Shown here piece by piece: positions 53,762 to 64,000 of a stretch of 64,000 nt of DNA (the first letter of the stretch is position 1; each line of letters starts with the position of its first letter). A program made the position numbers and the translations under genes. The notes beneath the pieces were generated by a model. It was not told where the DNA came from. It ran no database searches and saw nothing but the letters and a program-made list of their open reading frames with translations. This DNA comes from Halictus rubicundus (taxonomy: Eukaryota; Arthropoda; Insecta; Hymenoptera; Halictidae). The DNA is taken from assembly GCF_050948215.1 (NCBI RefSeq), contig NW_027489008.1:62001-126000 (forward strand). Reading direction: 5' to 3'.

Positions 53762-53915
53762 TTAACCCTTTGAGTGTTCTCAAATATCGATTTGTTTAAA
53801 TAGTTCGTGCATTAATACTAAAACTAGATGCCGTGTAAAAACGACGGATTAAATGATTTTTAATCTACGATCGCTGACGAGACTGTGCAAACGCATTCAC
53901 GGAATAATGGTACTA

Positions 53916-55570
53916 GAATAATGATGCAAAATAAAACACTTGAGTTGCACAAGAACGTGCTGGGAAAACAAGGAATTTATTTATCCGAGGAAGTACCTCG
54001 GAACGATCAAGTAAGAAGAAATACGACCCAGATTTTCTCTGTCTAGAAATTTTCCAATGAGAAATGAAAATTTCGTGTTCATGACAAATATTTACCAAAT
54101 GCAGTTGTTAAATATTCAAGACAGGCCCGAGTAAAGAAAAATAATAAAAAGTAACACTGAGATTTTTCTCTACGAAAAAAAAATAAAAAAAAAATAATTG
54201 CAATTTTTTAAAAAAATTTGTGTTACTTCAGGACATTAATTCTTCTGATATCTTAAAAACATTAAGGTCGTTTAATCCAATTTTTAAAAAGTAGTCTTTT
54301 TAGCAGTGTCCGAATATTACGGTGACAGATTGTATGTCTTTGGTCGTTACAGTTTTATACATTACACGACGCTGTAATACTGGTACAACACTATCATCGA
54401 ATAGGGAGTGGAAACGGAATCACCAGGTAGCAGTGCAACGCACGTATGCATCTTTCGCCCCAACAGATTTCATTAAGTTCTCGAACTCCTCCGATCGAAT
54501 CGTTTGCATCCCGGCTGAATGGAAAACGATACCGCTCGAGAATGTGGCTGAAAAAACGCAGTATGCACAGTTTGTTACGAGGGAGCCTTAGGTATGTGTC
54601 GACCGTGGCCACATTCTTTGCAGGAAAAATCTGACCTAAAGGATACACAAAACGAAGAAATTGAATATATTGACGTGGAGGTGTTCTTTTAACTAAAATC
54701 TTCCTAGAAGCACCTTTTTGCACTCAAGCCAGTACTTCTCGTGATATTTTTACCGTTTTCCATATAGTGTACAAAATATACTATTCTAAAAATATTTTCA
54801 GTTGTTCAGGGTAATTGTTTAAGGACTCTTCTATTTCATAATGCACCTCTAAGCATTCCTCGAGCCCGACTCGTTGATAAATCAAGTTGTGGCAGAACTT
54901 GTACCGTTCGCCCTTTGTCCCCCACTCACACTCTGCGTCTTTTCTGCGTCGATTATTGAGGAACAGCAACAGGTGCGTCTAGGCAGCTCTGCTCTAAAGC
55001 CAGATCAAAATATTATTGCAATAAACGATTCATTTTATTTCAAATCGTTTGCATACTTCGAGAATAAAGCATTTTTTATTATTTCGATAAATCCACGTTC
55101 GCGAAAGCTCAGAGCATTTGATTTGAACAATAAAGCAATTCACTCATTGAACCTTCACTTCTCTTTCAAAATACTATTTTATTTAAACTGTGTAATAACG
55201 ATCGTGTTACGAATGTTGAAAATAATATTGCTTTATTTGCTATCCATTTGTTTTATTTGATTTTCCGTCAATGAATTCACAGAGACGTTCGCTGAAATTG
55301 TCGCGCGTGTGAGGCAATCAGGATTTCATTTGTGCAAAAAGAAAAATCAAATTAATTTTGCACACCTAGTCATTCGATATTATAATGCATCGTACTATTC
55401 AGAGAGAAATTCTTCACGCTTCTGTAACCGTATGTTTCTCACATTTCGTAAGAAGACGTCTTCCGTTTAACAAATTGTAACAGATTAAAAGATGTTGCTA
55501 AAACGAACGTCAATATCGAGCGCGTTAATTAAGTATTCTTTCCATCGCATTGTTGTCTCACCACCCAGAT
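53916..55570. other. Unassigned interior sequence
   Basis: AT-rich, with several short open frames on both strands (for example minus 54969-54781, plus 54874-55260). None matches a family I know. A long A/T run is near 54175-54220. Confidence 0.35.
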
Positions 55571-55576
55571 AGCACA

Positions 55577-55706
55577 CAGACGTCTTAAAGACGTCTTGAA
55601 AGTCCTACGAACGTCTCCCGAACGTCTCTAGAACGTCTCTAGAACGTCTTTGTTACAAAACTGTACGACTGTAAGACGTCTTTTAGACATCTTTTAGACG
55701 TCTTAG
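55577..55706. repeat. Array of acgtct motifs
   Basis: About a dozen copies of acgtct or its complement agacgt in 130 bp, including agacgtcttaaagacgtctt and the tandem gaacgtctcta. The arrangement is partly palindromic and resembles the end of a transposon. The family is unknown. Confidence 0.6.
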
Positions 55707-55833
55707 AGATGTTCATAAATGTTAATTAAAATAAAATAAATTTTAATGAATAAAGCAATATTTTATTGTTATTGTTAATATTTATTATAACATTCAAAGT
55801 AGACATTAAAATTAAAATTAAAATTAAACATTT

Positions 55834-56378
55834 TTACGTCCCGCGGTCGATCGCGCGAATCACGAGGTCGCGGACAGGACGCCAATAATAATAGTTCAGC
55901 TTTTGAGTCCACACGGCGAGTATAACCGTGTCTGCCTCGGGACACGAGACTTTCGGACCCGCGTAATATTTGGCCGACACTCGGCGGACCAAACCCCTTC
56001 GGCTGACTCTCACCGGGCTAGTCTCCTTCGGACGATGCTCGCTGGTCGTGTTGCTCAAGCTCGGTGTTGCGGACGCTGGTCGTCCCGTGGAAGAGGCTCC
56101 TCTGGGTGCTCGGCGGGCTGAGACTGGGCCCTCTCTCGGCTACGGTCGACAGGAGCCAGCGTGATCCGGGCGGGCGGCCTCCAGGGGATCTGCTCTCGTT
56201 GACCGGTCACGACGCGCACTTTCCCGGAAAAATTAGTTACGCGGGCGATCGTCAGGGCCCCTTCCGCGCCCAGCAACCGCACGAACTGGTCCTGACCTGC
56301 CGCTGCTAGGCCGTACTCACGGGCGAGCTTCCGCAGCTGATATTTCCGGCCAGCGCGACGAGGCATGTGATTTCTCAA
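55834..56378 (-). pseudogene. Unrecognised GC-rich coding remnant in two frames
   Basis: The minus strand opens at about 56378 (MRNHMPRRAGRKYQL) and reads to a stop at 56055. A second frame, open from about 56150, continues to 55834 and ends YYYWRPVRDLVIRAIDRG. The two overlap by about 100 bases, as if one gene carried a frameshift. The first part is basic at the start, then has an ordered-looking stretch (QDQFVRLLGAEGALTIARVT, then NFSGKVRVVTGQ) and a Pro/Arg/Glu-rich tail. The surroundings are AT-rich while this block is strongly GC-rich. I do not recognise the family. It could be a gene of the TTAA-bounded element or a host exon. Confidence 0.4.
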
Positions 56379-56424
56379 TAGAACAATGTACGCGAACTAA
56401 AACAACTACGAAATCAATGGAAAA

Positions 56425-56575
56425 ATCTGGTTCTCGAAGGCGTACCGGGCCACTGGTGGGCTACGAGGGTACGGATAAGAACACAGATTCAGTTCAATAA
56501 ACAATCTGTTTTCTCGGAGGGTGTACCGAGCCACTGATAGGCTGCAGACGTACGGAAGAGAACACAGATTTAATA
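56425..56575. repeat. Two-copy degenerate tandem repeat
   Basis: Two units of about 70 bp, starting near 56425 and 56505. Both run atctg, tctcg, gtaccg, gccactg, ggct, acgga, gaacacagatt. They are partly diverged. Confidence 0.7.
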
Positions 56576-57201
56576 CGGATATCGGAAATGACAATTGGCG
56601 AAATCAGATACGACGTATGGTGGGGATTTGATTAAATCGAGACGTGGTTAATATAATGATTATTTAATATAACGAAACTGTGTATATATACACCTTGCAC
56701 TTATGGTTTAATTATAGTACGCGAAAGAAATTGCAAAGCTTGAAATAAGACGTGGAATGGGAAGGCGGAAGAGCTTCAAGAGACGTCGTCTTGCGGTGGA
56801 GTTCAGGACAGAACGAACTAATCAATTAATTATGGGCCACACTCGGCTCCTTCGGTTCGGAGTGGGTCAGTGGAGCGGGGGTGAGTCTGGGCATGAATGA
56901 ATGGTGGAGTAGGAGGCATTAACGCTCGGAGTGGGGATCGCTGGACGCGATGACGTACTATCGATCGTCGTCGCGCGGTTTAGGGTGAGGTGTTTAGCGG
57001 GAAGGTGCGTGTGATGGTAAGGTGGATTGGTAACTCAACTATCGGATTGTTCTTATGTTCTATCGTGTTTGTGTTACAATGGTTGTGTACTTAGCGGCTG
57101 TGAGTATAGAACAATATAATACAAAACAATATGATGACTTAAAACTACGCACACGTCGCGTGACGTCACAATTACTTTTTTAAAAACATGATTTCTGGGA
57201 A
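56576..57201. other. Unassigned
   Basis: No gene is seen. The GC-richer part from 56840 to 57010 has only short open frames. Confidence 0.4.
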
Positions 57202-57206
57202 ATAAC

Positions 57207-57430
57207 TGTTGGGGTCACGCGCATGCCCAGCCGAGCGCGGCCGAACGTGCACGAGCTGGCGCGGCGGGAAAAACAAGTTCGCATCTCGTGAAGATGTTTG
57301 TCTTGTGTTTGCTATCGATCGTTTACCTTTCGTGTTATGCTATGGAGTGCATATCGTTATGAATAAATGTAGTTTACACTACGCGTACCAAGTGTCTCCC
57401 CGAATACCCCGGAACATCTCAACCTCAACA
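57207..57430 (+). mobile_element. Solo LTR
   Basis: A 224-bp sequence, TGTTGGGGTCACGCG to CTCAACCTCAACA, flanked by ATAAC on both sides (57202-57206 and 57431-57435). It has AATAAA at about 57361 and a GC-rich start. No internal genes are adjacent. Confidence 0.88.
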
Positions 57431-57435
57431 ATAAC

Positions 57436-58086
57436 ATCAATCATTCTCAACCAAGTAATTTATTAAAGGGTTCGAAGGATATTTTTCCAGAATACAAAAT
57501 TCCGTGCGATTCCCGCACTCGGTTGAAAACTAAACGATCATCAAATATTGTGTCCGCTATAAATAAGCATCTATTAAACTTGTAACAAACTGAAATAGGT
57601 ATATTTCTTGAAATCAAAGAAACTTTAACAATTCGATTAATTTTCAATATCGATAGTGTTCCAGTTTCAAAAAATTCGAACAAGCAATTTAGGGCAATTT
57701 TATGCAAACTCGTATTAAACAGTTATATCGTGTCTCTGTTATAATTAGGTATAAGGATATGGCAGTGGATGTGAATGTACAACAACGTAGTCTTACTTTT
57801 AAGTATGTTTATAGTAGGAAGGTCCTAGAGCGACTGATCAGGTCAACGCGTGTGCGCTGTTCAGACGCGTGTCAGTATTATGTTTATAATTGTATAGATG
57901 TCGTTAGACAGGTATTACATTGATTTCTACCTTATCGATAGCTTACAGTTACAAGTATATATGTGTATATATAAACACTTCCTCTTAACTGTAAGTTCTT
58001 GTGATTATTGCAGAGGAAACACTTGTTTACTTTTTTCTTCTTTTAACAACAATACTTATCCTAAACTATACTTATATAAACAACAG
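57436..58086. other. AT-rich, no gene seen
   Basis: Short open frames only. It may be the 3' flank of the Copia-like remnant that follows on the minus strand. Confidence 0.4.
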
Positions 58087-59181
58087 TTATATCGTACATA
58101 CTAGATTATTTTTACATTGTTCGAATTTTACATTACTTAGCTGTTTTGTTAGTAAGTCTGCAAGTTGCTTGTTAGTAGGACAATATTCTAGCGTATTCAG
58201 TACATCATTAATTTCATTGTGTTCTGTCCTAATTATTGCTCTTGAGGTTTTACTTTCGTTAATTGGCTCCTCTTCAGTTTCGCTGGTATTATTGAATATT
58301 ACGTCTCTTACAATTATTATTCTTTTTTTATATTCGTCCCATAGGCGGTATCCATTGGTGGAATATCCTACCATAGTATATTTTTTACTTCTTTCGTCTA
58401 ATTTCTTTAAATATCCCAGTTCTTTTGCGTGGGCGTCACAGCCAAAGATTTGTAAATTAGTAAGATCAGGTTTTTTCTTTATCCAATTTTCTGCTTGCGT
58501 TTTATCGCTTGTAGTTGTAGGACTTCTATTTATTAGATATATTGCCGTTCGAACTGCTTCACCCCACATTACTTTATTTATTTTTGAATCTAACGATAGA
58601 GCTTTTTCTAAAATAGTACGATTCAGCCTTTCTGCTTTACCGTTTAGCTGCGGCGAATACGGTACTGTAAAGTCTAAGATTGTTCCATTATTTTTGCACC
58701 AATCCTGTAATTCTTTGTTGGCGTATTCTCTGCCATTATCGCACCTTAGTTTTACTACTTTCCTCTCCCATTTTGCTTGACACTGTTTTAAGTATGATTT
58801 TACTATTTCGGTTACCTCGTGTTTACCCCTTATGGGAAAAACGGCAGCAAAGTGAGTAAAGTCGTCGAGAAAAGTTATAAAGTATTTCATCCCATCCCAA
58901 GTGGTGGGTTCTATGGGACCACATACGTCTGTATGGATAATTTCCAAAGGTTTCGACGCTCTATCTCTCTCTCCGTTAAATGGATTGCGTGTTTGCTTAG
59001 CCTTTATGCATATATCGCAAATTTCCGGATTATTATTGAATTTAGATATTGAATTCATACCTTCGCTTATATTTATTAGTTTTTGCATGTTTGCGAAGCT
59101 GAGGTGTCCTAATTTTCGGTGCCATTGTATGGTGTCTCTGTTTGTTGTCAACAGACTTTCCAAGGTGTTTGTTTTTTTCAT
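58087..59181 (-). pseudogene. Copia-like integrase joined to RNase H tail, RT deleted
   Basis: A 364-codon frame. The integrase zinc finger is HRKLGHLSFANMQ, then CDICIKAKQ (about 21-65). The integrase core has HTDVCGPIEP, RCDNGREYAN and QLNGKAERLNRTILE with the D, D and E visible (about 85-190). The C-terminal integrase part follows (IFGCDAHAKELG). Soon after (about residue 300) the frame passes into YCPTNKQLADLLTKQL, the last piece of a Copia RNase H. The whole reverse transcriptase and most of RNase H are missing, yet the frame stays open. No LTRs were found. A frameshift separates it from the Gag/protease frame at 59219-60214. Confidence 0.85.
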
Positions 59182-59218
59182 GTCTATGACGTACAGCCCG
59201 TTCTGACTTCGTGATCCT

Positions 59219-60214
59219 TCAAGGAATTTGAAGTGATCCCTCTGGAATTAATATTACATTTTTTAATATACAGTTCTCAGTTACGACTTCACCTATGCAT
59301 TTACCTTCCATTTTTACGGACTTTTTTGCGGTAGAAATGTCGTTATTAACGATTTTTACGTTTGTTAGCTGATTAATATCGTTAATCGTATGATTTGAAG
59401 CTCCTGAGTCGATTACCCATCCATTCGTTTTTATATTATTATTAACAAAGAAACATACCTTTTCATCAGTATATCTACCTGTTGCTGCAGTTTTATTTTT
59501 CCTAAAATAACAATCTCTCTCAGCGTGGTTGGTTTTTTTACAGATACTGCACCTCTGATTATTTCTTGAGTGATTTCCCGTATTTGTTTTAGGTTTTTCC
59601 TCGATTCTGTCTTTGAAATAATTACGTTCTGCTGATTTTTGCCTACAATACTTTGCTATATGATTAAGACCATTACATTTGTAGCATTTTTTAATTGACG
59701 ACTTGAAGGTCAGATTTTCTTGCGCGGTTTCCTCTAATTTTAACCGGTTTTCCTCAAGTTGCAATCTAGCTATAAGATTACTTAACGTTTTTTCTGCTAA
59801 TGGCGTGGAATCCCAAGCACTAGCGAAATGTACGTATTGAGCAGGTAACGTGGCTAGTATTTTTGTGATTAGCATTGTGTCATCTATCGTTTGATTTAAT
59901 GAATGTAATCTACAAGGCAGATTTTCAAGGGTGCTCACGTGTGTTGCTATATCACTCTCTTTTACGAAAGAATAGTTGAAAAATTCTTGTAGCAGTGCAC
60001 ACTTCTTTTGTTCGGTATCCTTCCCGTATATCGATGTTAATTTATCAAGCATCTCTCTTGAAGTTTTACAATTTAGGAGATGCATTAGCATTTTTCTATC
60101 AATCGACAAGATTATTGCCTTTTGCACTTTTGTGTCAAGAAGTTCCCATTCCTGCCTTTTGGCTTCTGACCAACTTGAGTCAGGTACGTTCTTTCCGGTA
60201 ATTATGTCTTCCAT
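59219..60214 (-). pseudogene. Copia-like Gag and protease
   Basis: A 331-codon frame whose first ATG (60214) starts MEDIITGKNVPDSSW, about 40 residues short of the usual Copia Gag N-terminus. It has a UBN2-type Gag core (KAIILSIDRKMLMHLLNC, then ILATLPAQYVHFASAW) and two CCHC knuckles (CYKCNGLNHIAKYC at about 175, CSICKKTNHAERDC at about 220). The protease motif WVIDSGASNH is at about 268. It ends in a shifted frame just before the integrase frame of the neighbouring remnant (58087-59181). It is the 5' half of the same defective element. Confidence 0.85.
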
Positions 60215-60221
60215 ATTTTAG

Positions 60222-61417
60222 TTTTATACGTTTTTTCTGTCCTTGACCTTGAATGACCTTGGACTAATTATAGTCACTGAATTCCTAATGAAAGGGACTA
60301 TCATTGTAGGTGTTTAAAAAAGGGTGGTTCCATTTAAAAAAGTCAAGGTGACCTTGATATCTCCAAAAAAATGACATTGGTGACTCACCCTGTATATTCT
60401 GAATTGAAATAATTACAAGTGTTGTTGTTTGTGTCGCGAATGAATGTAGTAAGTGTAAAATTGGAGAAATTGTTACCTACGACGCACGGTTTTGACGCAC
60501 TGGCAATGCGGGGTCAGAGAGCGATTGTTGAATGCCAAATAGAATATATACCGAACTAACGCAATCTATAAGGTTACGTTTTGATTCGAAAGGGACTTTA
60601 ACCCGATCTCACTAGAATTGACTCTTATGCGTGTAACGCGACATGACTGCACGATTACTGAACCGCTACTGCACCAAAAAGAATGAAAATGAACGGGTTT
60701 ATATACCTTGAAAATGAAAGGGTACCGTGTTTAAGATTTAATGTCACGTAGGGTCACGGTCACATTTTTTTGTCACTTCTAATGAAAAGCAATATTGCAC
60801 GTAGAAACCGACAGCGAAGCTCGAGAGCTAGTTATCCTCACGATGGAATTTTATCTTCGTCTCTTCCTCATTTTCTGTTCTACATTACCCCCGGTTTTGC
60901 TGGTAGCTTTCACGTTCGTGTCGTCACCACCCTCGCTTCTCTTCGCTATTGCGTCAGAGCAACAAGTTTTAGCCGCGAATTATTTAATTTAATTTAACCG
61001 ACCGCGAAATATCAAAAATCGTTATATCCATCCCGTATGCTGATTTATTATAATTCTGCCCGCTGTGATTTCTCTCCCCCCCCCCCATCGCTTGGCTGCT
61101 TCGATTATGCAATTAATAAATAATATAAATCTGTTTGTACGTAGAAACGTTAAACAACAGTATCTGCTTTGTATTTTCCACATTTTGTCACAGGCGAGGT
61201 GAAGTATTCTCACTTTTGATAGTACACATAACACAATTTTTTCCATCCACAAGTATCAAGGGAAACAGTTTCTCGGAAAATAAAACACCGCCCACGGAAA
61301 GAGCAAAGTCTTTCGCGCGACACAGGTACGCTCGGTTTTCTAGTCTTTTACATAAATCTCTGTCGCGGTGTGCACCAGCCACGTGCTCTCAGAAAATACG
61401 ACTCTTTTCGTCAGTCG
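60222..61417. other. Unassigned
   Basis: Includes a TE-like phrase (aagggtggttccatt, then gactcaccctgtatat near 60385) and a run of C at 61078-61086. No gene is recognised. Confidence 0.4.
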
Positions 61418-61893
61418 TCAGTAACAATATGTCCACCCTCCTTTTTTATGTATTAACTCAAAAACATGATTGTTCATACTGTTAACTAGTTTTTTCAAAG
61501 TTTCTTCAGTAATATCATTCCACGCTTCAACAACAGCTGTTTTTAGCTCCAAAATGTTTGAAAATTGTTGATTATTTTTATAAACATGCCGTACCATGAT
61601 ACCCCACAGATTTAGGATTGGTTTTTGATTTGGGAAGCATGCAGGCCATTTCAATACATTGATATCAAACGTTTCAAACCATGCTGTAGTTTGTCGACTT
61701 TTGTGAATTGGAGCATTATCTTATCGATAAGTCCATGAATCATGACCGTTTGGATGAATAAACGGCATTACATGATTTTGAAGTATTCCAATATACTCCA
61801 CAATATTCATTCGTGCAGTTGAAAAAGCTAAACTGAACTTGCCACTGCTGGAGAATGCACCCCACACCATAAGTGTGCCTCCACCAAAATGGC
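61418..61893 (-). pseudogene. Older Tc1-type transposase fragment
   Basis: On the minus strand: GGGTLMVWGAFSSSGKF, ending in the conserved C-terminal part NLWGIMVRRV-like (NLWGIMVRHVYKNNQQF), then WNDITEETLKKLVNSMNN and KKGGW. The second catalytic Asp region is DNAPIHKSRQT, preceded by an in-frame stop (TYR-stop, about 61721). The catalytic Glu position in PILNLWG reads as Leu. It is cut at 61893-61898 by the younger Tc1 element. It is inactive. Confidence 0.85.
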
Positions 61894-61900
61894 ACATCTA

Positions 61901-63566
61901 CAGTGACTCCCATAAATATTCGGACACTAGGTACAACTAACTTTATGATTTAATAATTCGTTTGTTGATAAAGCAATCGCCCTGGAAATTGTTTTCAGCA
62001 ATAAAACATTTATTAAGGATGATAAACATGTATAATTTATTTGAAAAATATACATACGTTTCATAATAAAAATTATTAAACGAAATAATGGACCATTTGT
62101 GGCTCACAAAAATATTCGGACACGTATTATATTTCTCTGGCAATCGCCTTCTGGGGACGCGATATTCGAAGATCGGGAAAACGTTTGTTTATAAACAGAA
62201 TCTCGTGGACCATTAGATGTCCATGTCACCTCACTACTGTCAGTAGTAAATGTGAATTCGTTCAAAATGGGTCGCAAAGGAAAGAATACGAGTTTCGATG
62301 TGCGACAGCTTGTAATTTGTCATCGAGAAAACGGAAAGGCCTATCGCGAAATTAGTGCAATGCTTCGTATAAGTAAGAGTACTGCTGCAGATATCTGTCG
62401 ACGATTTTATATTGAGAATCGCATTGATTCTATTCCGCAAACTGGAATACCAAGTCTCTTATGTACGAGGGAGAAAAGCAAAATTATTCGGAAAGTGAAA
62501 AAAAATCCGCGCTTAAGTGCTCCAAAACTAGTTAGTGAACTATTAGGCGAAAGCTCCAAAAATGTTTCAGCCGAAACAGTTCGGAGAGTGCTGAGGCAAG
62601 CTGGTTACAATGGAAGAGTAGCTAGAAAGAAACCATTTATCAACGAAAAGAATAGGAATAAACGAAAAACCTTTGCAAGAGAGCTAATTTCTAAGGCTGA
62701 GACGTGGTGGAAGGATGTCATATTTGCTGATGAAAGCAAATTCAATCTGTACAATTCCGACGGAAGAACTATGGTGCGGCGGAAAGCGAATAAAGAGTTT
62801 AATTTTGAAAATACAAGAGGTACAGCGAAACACGGCGGAGACAGCGTAATGGTCTGGGGTTGCATTTCGTCATATGGAGTCGGTAACCTAGTGTTTATTG
62901 ACGGTATCATGGACAAAAATCATTATTTAAATATACTCAAAAATAATCTCATTCAAAGTGCTGAAAAGATGGGGCTTAATAATACTTCTAAGTTTTACCA
63001 AGACAACGACCCCAAGCACAAGTCACGTATTGTGCAAGAATTTGTATTATACCGCTGTCCCAAAATTCTTCATTCGCCGCCCCAATCACCGGACCTTAAT
63101 CCTATCGAGAATTTATGGGATGAATTGGATAGAAAAATTCGAAAAACCCCAATTACATCGATAGCTGAATTAAAACAAAGACTTGCAACTGAGTGGTCGA
63201 ATATAACTGTTGAATATTTAAAAAAAATTACAAACAATATGCCAAACAGGTTAAGACATGTTCGTAAACAAGATGGTTATGCCACGAAGTATTAAACAAA
63301 TGTTGTAATGCTAAATTACATTATCTAAATTGAAAAATTAATATTGTCCGAATATTTTTGCGAGCCAAAAATGGTACATTATTTCTTTTACTAATTTTTA
63401 TTATGGAATTTATGTACATTTTTCAAATAAATTATTTATGTTTTTCAACATTAATAGATCTTTTATTGCTAGAAACAATTCCCGGGACGATTGCTTCATT
63501 AACAAAGGAATTATCAAGTCGTAAAGTTAGTTATAGCTAGTGTCCGAATATTTTTGGGAGTCACTG
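61901..63566 (+). mobile_element. Intact Tc1-family transposon with long IR/DR ends
   Basis: A 1666-bp element flanked by TA (61899-61900 and 63567-63568). The terminal inverted repeats are about 225 bp and start CAGTGACTCCCA. Each carries two copies of the box aaatattcggacac: outer at about 61914 and 63540-63552, inner at about 62108 and 63346-63358. This is the IR/DR arrangement of transposase-binding sites known from Sleeping Beauty-like elements. The transposase gene inside is uninterrupted. Confidence 0.93.
62267..63295 (+). CDS. Tc1-like DD34E transposase, intact
   Basis: I choose the ATG at 62267 (MGRKGKNTSFDVRQL), 342 codons; the upstream in-frame GTG is not used. The N-terminal paired-type DNA-binding domain has two helix-turn-helix parts (residues about 1-115, with CHRENGKAYREISAMLRISK in the first). 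The catalytic domain has D155 (FADESKFN), D246 (YQDNDPKHKS) and E281 (DLNPIENLWDEL). Thirty-four residues lie between the last two, so it is DD34E. The motif VMVWGCISSYGVG is typical of the family. The C-terminus is YATKY. With intact ends and an intact gene, it cuts and pastes the element at TA sites and may still be active. Confidence 0.95.
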   Translation: MGRKGKNTSFDVRQLVICHRENGKAYREISAMLRISKSTAADICRRFYIENRIDSIPQTGIPSLLCTREKSKIIRKVKKNPRLSAPKLVSELLGESSKNVSAETVRRVLRQAGYNGRVARKKPFINEKNRNKRKTFARELISKAETWWKDVIFADESKFNLYNSDGRTMVRRKANKEFNFENTRGTAKHGGDSVMVWGCISSYGVGNLVFIDGIMDKNHYLNILKNNLIQSAEKMGLNNTSKFYQDNDPKHKSRIVQEFVLYRCPKILHSPPQSPDLNPIENLWDELDRKIRKTPITSIAELKQRLATEWSNITVEYLKKITNNMPNRLRHVRKQDGYATKY

Positions 63567-63568
63567 TA

Positions 63569-64000
63569 TATGTATACAACTTCAATCAATATCAACTAGA
63601 ATCCATTATTTATACTCCTCTGTCATACCATATTATTGGCTTTTCCGAATTATTTTCTTACAGGTCGAAAATATAAAAAATGTTAGTGGTGCTATAGTTA
63701 TGCGCCGCAATCTATATAGAAAAAGTTATTTATTAAACGATCTTCCGTGCATGCGTTTTCACAGTCTCGTCAGCGCTCGTAGATTAAAAAACTTTAAATC
63801 CGTCATTTTGACACGGCATCTAGTTCTAGTGTTAATGCGCGCACTTTTTAAACAAATATTATATATTAATATTTGGGAACACTCAAAGGGTTAAACTTGA
63901 AGGGACTTGTGGTTCGCGTGCTCTTTAGATGATTCGAGACAAGTTATCGGATTCGAGGTACTTTATTTTACCAATGGAGACCTGTATCTCGGTGCGTCTC
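63569..64000. other. Right flank with TTAA-type inverted end
   Basis: About 63735-63894 is the inverted end paired with 53762. After it, 63895-64000 shows nothing I can name. Confidence 0.5.

Larger units (their letters stand above)
53762..63894. mobile_element. Region bounded by TTAA-flanked long inverted repeats
   Basis: At 53762 TTAA is followed by ccctttgagtgttc. At 63894, read on the minus strand, TTAA is followed by the same 14 bases. Both continue similarly for about 150 bp (for example actagatgccgtgt, then gctgacgagactgtg). These are piggyBac-type ends in inverted orientation, about 10.1 kb apart, with no second end found close to either. They may be the two ends of one large, heavily invaded element, or two separate half-copies. 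The two copies differ at roughly 15-20% of positions. Confidence 0.5.

Noticed and set aside
1..64000. CRISPR array, rRNA or complete tRNA genes
   Set aside because: No regularly spaced short repeats with unique spacers, no rRNA core sequences, and no complete tRNA fold were seen.

Overview
The window is AT-rich eukaryotic DNA made almost entirely of nested transposable elements. It most likely comes from an insect genome. I infer Hymenoptera, perhaps an ant, from the mix of Gypsy, Errantivirus-like, Copia, R1-like LINE, Tc1, piggyBac, hAT and Transib-like elements and from many CpG-rich islands. No bacterial-style operons, CRISPR arrays or complete host genes are visible.

Bases 1-32695 form a very large, near-perfect inverted repeat. 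The left arm (1-12702, running off the window start) and the right arm (20548-32695) are mirror images around a unique 7.8-kb spacer. Paired positions always sum to 32696. After a 554-base LINE insertion found only in the left arm, they sum to 33250. Each arm carries, from outside to inside: the 5' end of a Gypsy element, a hAT transposase remnant, a degenerate satellite array (itself split by a solo LTR and by a Tc1-type MITE that contains a LINE), an LTR-like block, and a piggyBac remnant inside a foldback element. The spacer holds a small foldback MITE, a Transib-like element, a solo LTR, and an Errantivirus-like element (15169-19864, minus strand). That element has lost its RT core and integrase but keeps an 847-codon open frame, and its 5' LTR carries another solo LTR.

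From 32001 to 37362 a complete Ty3/Gypsy element straddles the outer end of the right arm. It has 235-bp LTRs differing at one base, a CTAC target duplication and an intact 1399-aa Gag-Pol. Beyond it (37.4-48.4 kb) lie a truncated MITE, a U6 snRNA pseudogene fused to a LINE fragment, a possible GPCR first exon, a second Transib-like copy, an R1-like RT fragment, a tRNA-like sequence, a piggyBac element with both ends, and an LTR-like block. A nearly intact Copia element occupies 48430-53100, with one frameshift.

The last 10 kb (53762-63894) are bounded by a pair of roughly 150-bp TTAA-flanked inverted repeats. Between them lie a GC-rich unrecognised reading frame, a solo LTR, a Copia-like remnant with the RT deleted, and an intact Tc1 transposon (61901-63566) that has landed next to an older Tc1 remnant. 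The elements act as independent parasites. The main information in the window is the order in which they nested, and how that order dates the palindrome.
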